A DNA stretch of 64,000 nucleotides from Streptomyces sp. H27-C3 (GTDB taxonomy: Bacteria > Actinomycetota > Actinomycetes > Streptomycetales > Streptomycetaceae), in NCBI RefSeq assembly GCF_030063415.1, contig NZ_JASITA010000030.1:25079-89078 (forward strand), read 5' to 3'. The notes beneath the pieces were generated by a model. The model did not search any database and had not been told where the DNA came from. It was given only the letters and a program-made list of their open reading frames with translations. Below, in pieces: positions 56,153 through 63,296 of this stretch (its first letter is position 1; the number at the start of each line of letters is the position of its first letter). The translations under genes were made by a program, and so were the position numbers.

Positions 56153-56707
56153 TCAGCTCCGGACGATGGTGACGTGGTGCGGCAGCCCCCAGTGCAGGGC
56201 CAGCGAGACGACGCCCTGGTCGGCGGTCTTGGTGGAGGCGGCCTGCTGGCCGGTGGACGACGTGACGACGCAGCCGCGGAAGCCGGTGTGACCGAACGAC
56301 TTCTGCACCAGCCCGCCGACGCCGTGCGCGGGGAAGGTGACCTGCTCGGTGAAGTCCTGGACCTCGCCGTACTGTTCGACGCCCGCTTCGGTGGGCGGCG
56401 TCTCGAGCGTGCCGATCACCCCGCAGCTCCGTCCGAGCCGTACGGAGAAGCCGACGGCCTCGAGCAGCTGCGTCCACGCCTCACGGTTGGCCGCGTGCTC
56501 GGCGATCCGCTTCCTGGACTGGTCGCAGCGGCCGGCGTGGTGGTGGATGACGGTGAGGGTGTGCGGCGCCTGGCCGAGCGAGTAGAGCGGGTCGCCGGGT
56601 GCGTCGGCGAGCGCCAGGCGGGCCACCCGCTGCAGGTACATCTTCGCGCCCTCCTCGGGCGGCAGCAGCAGCCCGCCCGGGGAGGGGGTGGTGTCGGTGG
56701 AGGTCAC
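56153..56707 (-). CDS. Hypothetical protein, last gene of B operon
   Basis: A 184-residue protein from GTG overlapping the upstream stop (GTGA). HTLTVIHHHAGRCDQSRKRI, then SVRLGRSCGVIGTLETPPTE and VALHWG-like end. Contains EQVTFPAHGVGGLVQKSF and FRGCVVTSSTGQQAASTKTA. No family recognised. Confidence 0.6.
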   Translation of the reverse strand: MTSTDTTPSPGGLLLPPEEGAKMYLQRVARLALADAPGDPLYSLGQAPHTLTVIHHHAGRCDQSRKRIAEHAANREAWTQLLEAVGFSVRLGRSCGVIGTLETPPTEAGVEQYGEVQDFTEQVTFPAHGVGGLVQKSFGHTGFRGCVVTSSTGQQAASTKTADQGVVSLALHWGLPHHVTIVRS

Positions 56708-57174
56708 TTCGGGTCGTCGTCCCATCCGCCGGCCTTGCGGCACTCCGGGCGCTCCTGGTGGAAGCGGTGCTCGAGGTCCGGGCGCCGGGGCGGCGACACG
56801 GGGCCGAACCACCGGCCGGTGATGGGCTCATGGCAGTGGTGGCAGACCCACAGCGGCGGTTCCCTGTCGCGGTCGCGCTGCGGGCAGTACAGGCCGTGGA
56901 AGGCCCCGCAGGTGCACTTCGCGTTCTCGGCCCGGGCCGCGCGCAGGTGCATGGCGTTGTAGACGGTCCAGTGGACCGGCTCCCCGAAGCCGGCGGCGCC
57001 GGGGGTGATGCGGTTGGCGGCGATCATCGGCAGGACGCAGTCGACGACGTCGTCGGCGATCTGCGCGGCGAGCGGCCCCATCTCGTGTCCGGCGAAGACG
57101 GTGCGCAGCACCCGGCGGGCGGCCTCACGTCCGGCGTCGCGGACGGAGGGGTGGTCGTCGGGGTAGGAGGTCAC
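56704..57174 (-). CDS. Hypothetical protein with zinc-binding motifs
   Basis: A 156-residue protein. N-terminal helical part (ARRVLRTVFAGHEMGPLAAQ, IADDVVDCVLPMIAANRITP), then cysteine pairs: NAKCTCGAFHGLYCPQ and VCHHCHEPITGRWFG. May be a double zinc ribbon. Starts from GTG that overlaps its neighbour. Confidence 0.6.
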   Translation of the reverse strand: MTSYPDDHPSVRDAGREAARRVLRTVFAGHEMGPLAAQIADDVVDCVLPMIAANRITPGAAGFGEPVHWTVYNAMHLRAARAENAKCTCGAFHGLYCPQRDRDREPPLWVCHHCHEPITGRWFGPVSPPRRPDLEHRFHQERPECRKAGGWDDDPK

Positions 57175-57533
57175 TTCTCGGGCTCCTGTTCGTCGAGGAG
57201 GGTCGCGTCGTACGGCGGGCGGTCGATGCGGGTGAGGAGCGCCAGGCGCTCGCCGTCGCTGAGCTGGCAGGTCGGGCAGAGCCGCCAGCCGTGGTCCGGG
57301 CCCGGGTCGTCGACCTTCCAGTCCAGGCCGCGCTGGCAGCGGGCTGCGGCCCAGACGATCCAGCGGCTGGCCCGGTGCTCCGTCCAGAGGCTGTGGGGGT
57401 TGCCCTTCCAGTACCTGGCCTCCCACTGGGTGACCAGGCTGTGCAGCAGGACGCCGCCGTCGAAGGAGCTGATGCCGTAGCCGTACGGCGCGCTCTGCAG
57501 CTCCGCCGTCAGCTCGGTCTCGGTCGTCGGCAC
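57171..57533 (-). CDS. Hypothetical protein
   Basis: A 120-residue protein from GTG. GYGISSFDGGVLLHSLVTQW, then SRWIVWAAARCQRGLDWKVD and WRLCPTCQLSDGERLALLTR. One C-x2-C pair. Overlaps the downstream gene by 4 nt. Unknown function. Confidence 0.6.
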   Translation of the reverse strand: MPTTETELTAELQSAPYGYGISSFDGGVLLHSLVTQWEARYWKGNPHSLWTEHRASRWIVWAAARCQRGLDWKVDDPGPDHGWRLCPTCQLSDGERLALLTRIDRPPYDATLLDEQEPEK

Positions 57534-57536
57534 CGG

Positions 57537-58493
57537 CTACTCCTTGATGGCGATCTGGTGGATGAGGACGCTGCCGTGCTCGCCGCCGTTGAGGGTGGAG
57601 ACCACCTGGCCGAGGTGCCCGGAGCAGGCGTAGGAGTCGACGGTCTTCGTCCCGACGCGCAGGAGCTGGAACTCGGCGACGTCCTCGCAATTGCGGGTCG
57701 CGCGGTGCCGGGTGCCGTCGCAGACCGGCCGCCCCAGGGCGTCGGTCGTCAGGGCGTCGGCGTGCGGGTGCGGGCGGTCCGCCTGCGGCGGCTCGGTCTC
57801 CTGCGGGCCGGGCCGGACGGTGATCCGCTGCACGGTGCCGGGGGCCTGGTGCTGGGGCCGGTCATCGAGGTCGCTGGTGTAGACCTGGACGAAGGCGCCG
57901 CCCTCCTCGGGGAACCAGTCCCAGGTCCGCCCGGGCGACTCGCCGGCGAGCTGTTCGGCGCAGTAGTCCTGCGCCGCCTTCAGGCTGGTGTACAGCTCCG
58001 GGTCGGCGCCCTCGTACTCGGCCAGGAACAGCACGGCGCCCGCGGGTACCGCCTCGACGCCGGGCGCGGTGATGCGCAGGATGTCGAGCAGGTCCTGGCG
58101 GGCGGCGTGGTAGCCGTGCCGCCAGGGGTTGTTCGCCTCGGTGACGCCGGTGGCCTCGGCGAAGTCGGTGACGGCGGCCAGGGCCCGCTCGAGGTGCGCG
58201 GTGCGCTGGGCGTGGGCGCCGTCGCGGGCGAGGAGGAAGGGCACGTCCTGGCGGGCGTGGGCGGTGAACTGGGCGTCGGCCTCGTCCTGCGGGTGGCCGC
58301 CGAAGACTCCGAGGATGCGGCGGCCGTGGTCGGCCTTGAGCATGCCCGGCTGGTCCGCTCCCTCCGTGGCCCACGGGCCGGGGGTGGCGGCCTGCTCGCG
58401 GGCGTCGATCCCGGCGAGGCGCCGGGCGTCGTCGTCCGTTGAGTCCTGTGGTGCGCTGGGAACGGTGCCGGTGGGCTCTGCGGTCACGTTCAT
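57537..58493 (-). CDS. Hypothetical protein, first gene of B operon
   Basis: A 318-residue protein starting MNVTAEPTGTVPSAPQDSTD. Central MLKADHGRRILGVFGGHPQD, then AEADAQFTAHARQDVPFLLA and HLERALAAVTDFAEA. This EADAxFxAxARxDVPxLLA signature is common in proteins of Streptomyces phages and plasmids (ead/Ea22-like). The second half (VLFLAEYEGADPELYTSLKA) is a separate region. AGGGGAG before ATG. Confidence 0.65.
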   Translation of the reverse strand: MNVTAEPTGTVPSAPQDSTDDDARRLAGIDAREQAATPGPWATEGADQPGMLKADHGRRILGVFGGHPQDEADAQFTAHARQDVPFLLARDGAHAQRTAHLERALAAVTDFAEATGVTEANNPWRHGYHAARQDLLDILRITAPGVEAVPAGAVLFLAEYEGADPELYTSLKAAQDYCAEQLAGESPGRTWDWFPEEGGAFVQVYTSDLDDRPQHQAPGTVQRITVRPGPQETEPPQADRPHPHADALTTDALGRPVCDGTRHRATRNCEDVAEFQLLRVGTKTVDSYACSGHLGQVVSTLNGGEHGSVLIHQIAIKE

Positions 58494-58558
58494 CTCCCCT
58501 TGTCCGGTGGTGGGTTCGGTGGCCGGCCCGGCGGGCGCGCGGGCGGGCGGTGCGGACG

Positions 58559-58587
58559 ACACTACGCGTAACCCAATACACAAGCAA
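58559..58587 (-). promoter_or_regulatory. Family B promoter
   Basis: Minus strand -35 TTGCTT (58582-58587), 17-nt spacer with GTGTATTGGGTTACGCG, -10 TAGTGT (58559-58564). Confidence 0.7.
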
Positions 58588-58715
58588 CAGTTACAGAGGT
58601 GGTCGGGCCGGGCACACGGACTCTCCCCAGCAGCTCCCCATCAAGGCCCTTGCCGCGGCCGCCACCGCCGTGGAGCATCGGCGCATCACAGCCGATCCCG
58701 TGGGGGGGAAGTCGC

Positions 58716-59159
58716 ATGCTCATCCTGTTTGCCCTGTTGCTGGCCGGAGTCGTCGCCGTGCTGGTCGTCTACGTGCTCCAGCAGCGCGAGCACAACCGCC
58801 GGCTCCTGCGCGTCGAGGCGTTGAAGGGGCACCTCGCCGCGGTCACGGCCGCGGCCGCCGATCCCGAGCTGGGCCGCCTGTGGGCCGGGCGCCCGGACGC
58901 CGGCGACGCCGAGGTGCGCGCGCAGCTGCTCGCCGCAGTGCGGCTGACGGCCCTGGAACTGCAGTGGCTGACCGGCGAGTTCTCGACGCGGACCCTGGAG
59001 CGGGCCGCAGCGGACCTGCTGGCCACCGAGGCTGGCCGGCGGCACTGGGAGCTGGTCCGCGAGGAGCGCGGCGAGGCGACCGACGACATCCGCCGGCGGG
59101 CCTTCCACGAGAGCTTCGAGAGCGCGTTCCGTACGGCCAGGGCACCGACGCCCGCGTAA
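58716..59159 (+). CDS. Single-pass membrane protein, DUF6082-like
   Basis: A 147-residue protein: MLILFALLLAGVVAVLVVYV membrane segment, then VEALKGHLAAVTAAAADPEL and LTALELQWLTGEFSTRTLER, ending with an AFHESFESAFRTARAP helix. The pattern (xLL-ELxW-x-G-x-S) resembles the DUF6082 family in Streptomyces. GGGGGGAAG before ATG. Opposite in strand to the surrounding operons. Confidence 0.7.
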   Translation: MLILFALLLAGVVAVLVVYVLQQREHNRRLLRVEALKGHLAAVTAAAADPELGRLWAGRPDAGDAEVRAQLLAAVRLTALELQWLTGEFSTRTLERAAADLLATEAGRRHWELVREERGEATDDIRRRAFHESFESAFRTARAPTPA

Positions 59160-59180
59160 GAGTGCCCGGCCTGCCGTCCG

Positions 59181-59207
59181 CGTGGTGATTGCCCCGCAAT
59201 CACCACG
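59181..59207 (+). terminator. Perfect hairpin
   Basis: CGTGGTGATTG / CAATCACCACG with a 5-nt loop after the 58716 gene. A related GTGATTGC-CGCGCAATC block is at about 50240-50257. Confidence 0.7.
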
Positions 59208-59342
59208 CGCCTGCCGGCCCTGCCGCCCGCTATGCTGCCTGCCGTCCGGGCCGTCGCGCTGGCCTGCGATTGCGGCTTCGCCGCCTTCTGCCCAAGGTGC
59301 TCCGTACCGCGCTTGAGTCCGACTCGCGCCCAGGAGCCCCTT

Positions 59343-59726
59343 ATGCCCGCGAACCACTCCCAAAAGGCTGCCGTCCGGCAGCACATGGTCGCCACCGGCC
59401 AGAGCTACCGCGCGGCGGCCAAGGCCGTCGCCTTCGCTCGACGGCTCACCGACTGGGGACCGGCGAAACCCGAGTGCCCTGACCGCGACCACGAGTGGGA
59501 CTGCCCCGTGGAGTGCTCGACGCGCAGCACCGGCGCGTACCGCGCCTGGCAGAAGGCGTTCCCGGAGCCTGAGCCGGTCGAGCCGTACGTCTGCCCGGGC
59601 CCGGACTCGTGTGAGGACCTGGACTGCTGGAACGGGTGCAACTTCGTCTTCGCCGCCTTGTGTTCGACGTGCGAGTCGGTCTACGGCGCGGGCGAACGCT
59701 GCCCCCAGGGTTGCGCCGGGGGCTGA
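59343..59726 (+). CDS. Hypothetical protein with Cys-rich C-terminus
   Basis: A 127-residue protein starting MPANHSQKAAVRQHMVATGQ with helix SYRAAAKAVAFARRL, then a Cys-rich tail (CPDRDHEWDCPVEC, CPGPDSCEDLDCWNGCNFVF, CSTCESVYGAGERCPQGC). Possibly zinc-binding. Function unknown. Confidence 0.65.
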   Translation: MPANHSQKAAVRQHMVATGQSYRAAAKAVAFARRLTDWGPAKPECPDRDHEWDCPVECSTRSTGAYRAWQKAFPEPEPVEPYVCPGPDSCEDLDCWNGCNFVFAALCSTCESVYGAGERCPQGCAGG

Positions 59727-59751
59727 CCTCGGTGCAGGTCCGGACAGTTTG

Positions 59752-59781
59752 AAGGCCCTGCCGCTCGCGCGGCAGGGCCTT
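59752..59781 (+). terminator. Strong terminator hairpin
   Basis: Perfect 13-bp arms AAGGCCCTGCCGC / GCGGCAGGGCCTT with a 4-nt loop. The following 230 nt (59782-60010) show no gene I can support. Confidence 0.85.
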
Positions 59782-60009
59782 CTGGTGCAGCTCCGGGTCC
59801 TTACCCCGGCCCCCGCGCCCATATCCCCTCTCCGGGGCTTCCGGGAGCGGCTCCTTCGAGGCCGCTCCGACACCCGTCGGCGTCGGTTCCAGCTAGCCGG
59901 TCGCGTTCCGGCTGCGTGGGAGTGGAAGGAGTTGCACCTTCCCCTGGCCGCGCGAGCGGCCGTGTCCTGGCTCCCTTGCAGGTCGCGCGGTGCGCTCCCT
60001 ACGTCCCAA

Positions 60010-60030
60010 ACTATACAACGCCCCGTTGTC
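60010..60030 (-). promoter_or_regulatory. Degenerate family A site at primase gene end
   Basis: Core TACAACG-CCC-CGTTGTC at 60014-60030, -10 TATAGT (60010-60015), but the -35 position reads CTGGAC. It lies inside the 3' end of the primase-polymerase gene, which looks fused into it. Confidence 0.6.
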
Positions 60031-60631
60031 TCAGTCCAGGGGGTTTCCCGCCCGGCCCCGGGCCGCGGCGGGCCGGGTGCAGGGGGCCGACGGTCAGCCA
60101 CTCGGGTCCGGCCTGCGGGGCGGCGTCGTGGACCAGGCCGTACGCGCCGCCCCGCACGACGCTGCCCGCACCCGGGGTGTACCCGGCGCAGCGCACCTCG
60201 ACGTGCCAAGCGAGGGAGAGCCGGGGCGTGCACGGCGAGCCGGCCGGGTGCGCGAAGTAGTACTGCTGGCCGCCGCCCGGCACCGCCACGGTGTACGTCT
60301 CGAAGGGGAAGCGCTCGCCGCCGCGCTCGAGGAGGAGCGCCAGGACGTCGGCGCCGTCGCTGACGCCGCGCTGGCGCAGGTCCAGCGGCGGGCGCTCGCC
60401 GGGGTCGGCCGGGACGAGGTCCAGGACGAGCAGGCCGGACGCGCACAGCACGAGCCCGACGTTGAAGGGCCCGGCGTCCCAGCAGCGTTCGATGCGCTCG
60501 GCGTCGTCGGTGGCCCGGCTCTGCCAGTCGCGTACGGCCGGCACCGTGCTGCCCGGGCGCAGCGGGAAGACCCGCCAGCCCCGGCCTGCTGCGGCCAGGG
60601 CGGCGGTCTTCAGCGCCTGTTGGTCCGTCAT
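60011..60631 (-). CDS. Bifunctional primase/polymerase (prim-pol) domain protein
   Basis: A 206-residue protein. ALAAAGRGWRVFPLRPGSTV, then WQSRATDDAERIERCWDAGP and FNVGLVLCASGLLVLDLVPA fit the N-terminal prim-pol domain of plasmid and phage replication proteins. Later HVEVRCAGYTPGAGSVVRGG fits the second half. In the family the LDxD metal pair follows the SGLLVLD strand; here LDLVPAD is altered. The usual C-terminal helicase is missing, and the last residues (LRQRGVV) are translated from a family A repeat. Probably a truncated gene. Confidence 0.75.
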   Translation of the reverse strand: MTDQQALKTAALAAAGRGWRVFPLRPGSTVPAVRDWQSRATDDAERIERCWDAGPFNVGLVLCASGLLVLDLVPADPGERPPLDLRQRGVSDGADVLALLLERGGERFPFETYTVAVPGGGQQYYFAHPAGSPCTPRLSLAWHVEVRCAGYTPGAGSVVRGGAYGLVHDAAPQAGPEWLTVGPLHPARRGPGPGGKPPGLRQRGVV

Positions 60632-60864
60632 GTCCCGGCGGTCGCTGCGGCGGGGGCGGCGACGGGCTCGAGCCGGGTGTCCCAGACGCCGGCGGGCAGG
60701 ACCTCCAGCCAGCGGGCGAGGCACTCGCGGGCGAACTCGGCGTCGACCGCCTCGTCGCCCATCTCGCCCCAGAACTCGACCAGGTTGCCCGCCTGGTGCA
60801 GGAGGCGGCGGGCGACGAGGCGCTTCTTCGCGTTCGCCCCCAGCGGCTCGGCGGCGGCGCTCAC
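60628..60864 (-). CDS. Small helical protein
   Basis: A 78-residue protein from GTG: ANAKKRLVARRLLHQAGNLV then FWGEMGDEAVDAEFARECLA. Coupled by 4-nt overlaps to both neighbours. Unknown function; could be a replication accessory by position. Confidence 0.6.
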   Translation of the reverse strand: MSAAAEPLGANAKKRLVARRLLHQAGNLVEFWGEMGDEAVDAEFARECLARWLEVLPAGVWDTRLEPVAAPAAATAGT

Positions 60865-61073
60865 CGCTGTGCGCCCAGTTCGTGCTTGGCGGCGGCGACG
60901 GCCACCCGGGCTCCGATGCTGGAGGCGTAGGCCCGTACGACCACCGCGTACAGCTCGTTGTCCGGGCCGTGGGTCTCCACGTACTCCCGCAGGGCGGCCG
61001 CCTCGTTCCCGGCGCTGGCCAGGAGTTCGTCGATGCTCATCTCGCCGAAGGTGCGGCGCTCGGGGTCGCTCAT
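60861..61073 (-). CDS. Small helical protein
   Basis: A 70-residue protein MSDPERRTFGEMSIDELLAS then YVETHGPDNELYAVVVRAYA. Its ATG overlaps the upstream stop by 4 nt. Unknown function. Confidence 0.6.
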   Translation of the reverse strand: MSDPERRTFGEMSIDELLASAGNEAAALREYVETHGPDNELYAVVVRAYASSIGARVAVAAAKHELGAQR

Positions 61074-61453
61074 GCCTCGGTCTCCCAGGGCAGGACGGTC
61101 CGGCGGTCGTCCACGTTCCAGGCCAGGTCGGGGAAGAGGCGGCGCACCTGGTCCTGGGCCCAGGGCCAGACCTCGTCCCACGCCTGCTGGGTTGGCTCGC
61201 TCTCGTACTCGTGCCAGCCCTCGGCACACGAGGCGCCCTGCTCGCCGAGGTGGCCCATCAGGGTCTCGACGCTGATCTCGTCGGGGAGCGTCTCGTCGTT
61301 CTCCGGGGCCTTGGCGTACGCGTAGTACAGGCGCATCGCCAGGGACTCGGCGTCGAGGTTGTGCGCGTAGGTCACCTGCAGGACGGGCCCCCGGCCGTCG
61401 GGGTTGGGTATCGCCTTGTACGTGGCGGGCAGCGCCGTGGTGTTGATGGGCAT
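61070..61453 (-). CDS. Hypothetical protein
   Basis: A 127-residue protein starting MPINTTALPATYKAIPNPDG. VTYAHNLDAESLAMRLYYAY, then ISVETLMGHLGEQGASCAEG and WDEVWPWAQDQVRRLFPDLA. No family recognised. Confidence 0.6.
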   Translation of the reverse strand: MPINTTALPATYKAIPNPDGRGPVLQVTYAHNLDAESLAMRLYYAYAKAPENDETLPDEISVETLMGHLGEQGASCAEGWHEYESEPTQQAWDEVWPWAQDQVRRLFPDLAWNVDDRRTVLPWETEA

Positions 61454-61476
61454 CGCGTGCGTTCCGTTCGGTCGGG

Positions 61477-61998
61477 TCAGCGGGCGGCGGGCGTGAGGTC
61501 GAGGTCGAGGGCCTCGCCGGGGCGCAGCGGGCGTCCGGTCTCGCGCAGGTGCTGCAGGGAGGGGGCCGAGTCCCAGTCGTAGCCGGTCCAGTCGGCGGGC
61601 GGGGTGGTGTCGCAGCCGCAGTCGCACCGGTAGGGGATGACCAGGAGGAGGGCGGCGGCGGGGTGGATGTCGCAGCCGTCCCACGGGAAGCCCTCGGTGA
61701 TGAGGACCAGCGGTCCGTCGCTCCGCGCGTAGGCGTCGGCCTGGCAGCAGAGGCAGCCGCACAAGGGGTCGACGTCTCCGGGCATCGCCCAGTACGGGTC
61801 GGTGAAGTGGACCGCGTCGACCGGGCCGGTGCCCGGCTCGTGGCTGCCGGGGAAGGCGGCGACGACCGTGTCGCCGAGGGCGACCTGGTCGGCGCGCACC
61901 TCCCGGGCCCGGGCGAAGTCCCCAGGGTCGATGCGGGCGAAGTCCTCCCCCGCCGGGCGCGGGGTGATCCTCGTGCGGGTCGGGGTCTGGGTGCTCAT
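61477..61998 (-). CDS. Hypothetical protein with Cys cluster
   Basis: A 173-residue protein. AREVRADQVALGDTVVAAFP, HFTDPYWAMPGDVDPLCGCL with CCQAD, then EGFPWDGCDIHPAAALLLVI and PYRCDCGCD. Cysteine pairs suggest metal binding. Overlaps the upstream gene by 4 nt. Function unknown. Confidence 0.6.
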   Translation of the reverse strand: MSTQTPTRTRITPRPAGEDFARIDPGDFARAREVRADQVALGDTVVAAFPGSHEPGTGPVDAVHFTDPYWAMPGDVDPLCGCLCCQADAYARSDGPLVLITEGFPWDGCDIHPAAALLLVIPYRCDCGCDTTPPADWTGYDWDSAPSLQHLRETGRPLRPGEALDLDLTPAAR

Positions 61999-62369
61999 GC
62001 TCCGGCCTCGGCTTCCGTGTCGAGGTCGTTGACGGACCAGCCGATCTGGCCGGTGGGGCGGTTCGTGGTGGTGGAGATGATGCCGAGGACGAAGGCGTCG
62101 GCCTCGGGCCGCCAGTGGCGCAGCCGGTGGGAGTGGATCGCCTCGATCATGTCGAGGGCGAAGGGCCCGTGGTCGTCCTCGGACTTCCACACGCAGATCT
62201 CGTGTCCCGGGTGGCCGTCCTCGGCGCGGGCGAAGAGCCGCAGCTCCTCCTTGCCGGTGCGGATGTTGAGGAGCAGCAGGGCGGTGCTGATCGCGGGGGC
62301 GTCGTCGTCGGCGAACTCGTCGGCGAGCAGGGCCCGCAGGCGCGCGGTCGGCCTGGTCGTGGTGCTCAT
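61995..62369 (-). CDS. Hypothetical protein, paralog 2 of a tandem pair
   Basis: A 124-residue protein MSTTTRPTARLRALLADEFA. Segments ISTALLLLNIRTGKEELRLF, HEICVWKSEDDHGPFALDMI and GQIGWSVNDLDTEAEAGA match the copy at 62719-63080 (more than half of residues alike). Third or second gene of the B5 unit. No family recognised. Confidence 0.65.
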   Translation of the reverse strand: MSTTTRPTARLRALLADEFADDDAPAISTALLLLNIRTGKEELRLFARAEDGHPGHEICVWKSEDDHGPFALDMIEAIHSHRLRHWRPEADAFVLGIISTTTNRPTGQIGWSVNDLDTEAEAGA

Positions 62370-62584
62370 GCCCGCACCGTCCGCTCGACCAGGCCGAGGT
62401 GCCAGTCCCGGCCGACGCGGGGGTCGTGGCCGCAGGTACCGGCGATCTCGCCGTCGGGGCCGTTGGTGATGGAGAGGTACTTGCCCTCCTTGAACTGCTG
62501 GACCGCGTAGGCGATGCGGTCCTCCTGCCGCTGCAGCGCCATGAACTCTGCCCCGGTGAGGTGTGCGGTGTCGGTCGTCGCCAT
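62366..62584 (-). CDS. Small protein, first gene of B operon
   Basis: A 72-residue protein MATTDTAHLTGAEFMALQRQ then YAVQQFKEGKYLSITNGPDG and GRDWHLGLVERTVRA. AAGGGACGG before ATG. Unknown function. Confidence 0.6.
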   Translation of the reverse strand: MATTDTAHLTGAEFMALQRQEDRIAYAVQQFKEGKYLSITNGPDGEIAGTCGHDPRVGRDWHLGLVERTVRA

Positions 62585-62623
62585 GTCCGTCCCTTCGCGT
62601 GCCGGGTGTGTTCCCGTGTCCAC

Positions 62624-62652
62624 ACCATAGGCGAAACCCAATACACATGGAA
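62624..62652 (-). promoter_or_regulatory. Family B promoter
   Basis: Minus strand -35 TTCCAT (62647-62652), 17-nt spacer with GTGTATTGGGTTTCGCC, -10 TATGGT (62624-62629). Drives seven genes down to the primase. Confidence 0.75.
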
Positions 62653-62718
62653 TAGGTATCGGGTGAATTGATCCTGCCCCGCAGTCGCCGGACCGCCGGC
62701 CCCGGCGACGAGGCCGAG

Positions 62719-63080
62719 CCCTCCGCGTCGAGGTCGTTGACCGCCCAGCCGAACTCGCCCGTGGGGTAGTTCGTGGTGGCGTCGCGTCCGATGACGACTT
62801 CGTCGACGCCGGGCCGCCAGGCGCGCAGGCGGTGGGACTGGATCGCCTCGCTCACGTCGATGGCGAAGGGGCTGCGGTCGCCCCGGGACTTCCACACGCA
62901 GACCTGGGGCCCCCGGCGGCCGTCCGCGAGACGGGCGAAGAGCTTCAGCTCCAACTCGCCGGTGCGGATGTCGAGGAGCAGCAGGGCGGTGCTGATGGGG
63001 GCGTCCGGGTCGGCGAACTTCTCGGCGAGCAGGGCCCGCAGGCGCGCGGTCGTCCCCGTGTGTGCGGTGTCGGTCGTCAT
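62719..63080 (-). pseudogene. Paralog 1 of tandem pair, own stop missing
   Basis: Starts MTTDTAHTGTTARLRALLAE (ATG 63078-63080), with APISTALLLLDIRTGELELK, PQVCVWKSRGDRSPFAIDVS and GEFGWAVNDLDAEG. This follows paralog 2 up to VNDLD. Where paralog 2 stops, this copy has no stop codon and reads on through the next family B promoter (NSPDTYSMCIGF) and continues in the frame of paralog 2 to 61995. Either the gene was cut by recombination or a deletion fused it to the next unit. Confidence 0.6.
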
Positions 63081-63119
63081 GTCCGCCCCTTCGCTTACGG
63101 GCGTGTTCTCGTGATCCAC

Positions 63120-63148
63120 AACCTAGACGAAACCCAATACACATGGAA
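63120..63148 (-). promoter_or_regulatory. Family B promoter
   Basis: Minus strand -35 TTCCAT (63143-63148), 17-nt spacer with GTGTATTGGGTTTCGTC, -10 TAGGTT (63120-63125). Confidence 0.75.
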
Positions 63149-63296
63149 TAGAAAGAGAGGGTGGATTGATCTTGACTCGTGGCCCCCGGCAGAGCGTTCA
63201 TGGAGTCACGGCGGGGCCCACCGCGAAGCGCACGCGGCCCGCCCAACCCCCGGCCGGGGTAACCCACTTGCCCTTCCGTACGAGACGAGGACGACC

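Noticed and set aside
54916..63148. Idea that the B repeats encode a conserved peptide (MCIGF)
   Set aside because: Several copies contain ATGTGTATTGGGTTT, but others have no ATG (56057, 58582, 30163), and the spacing to hexamers is better conserved than any frame.
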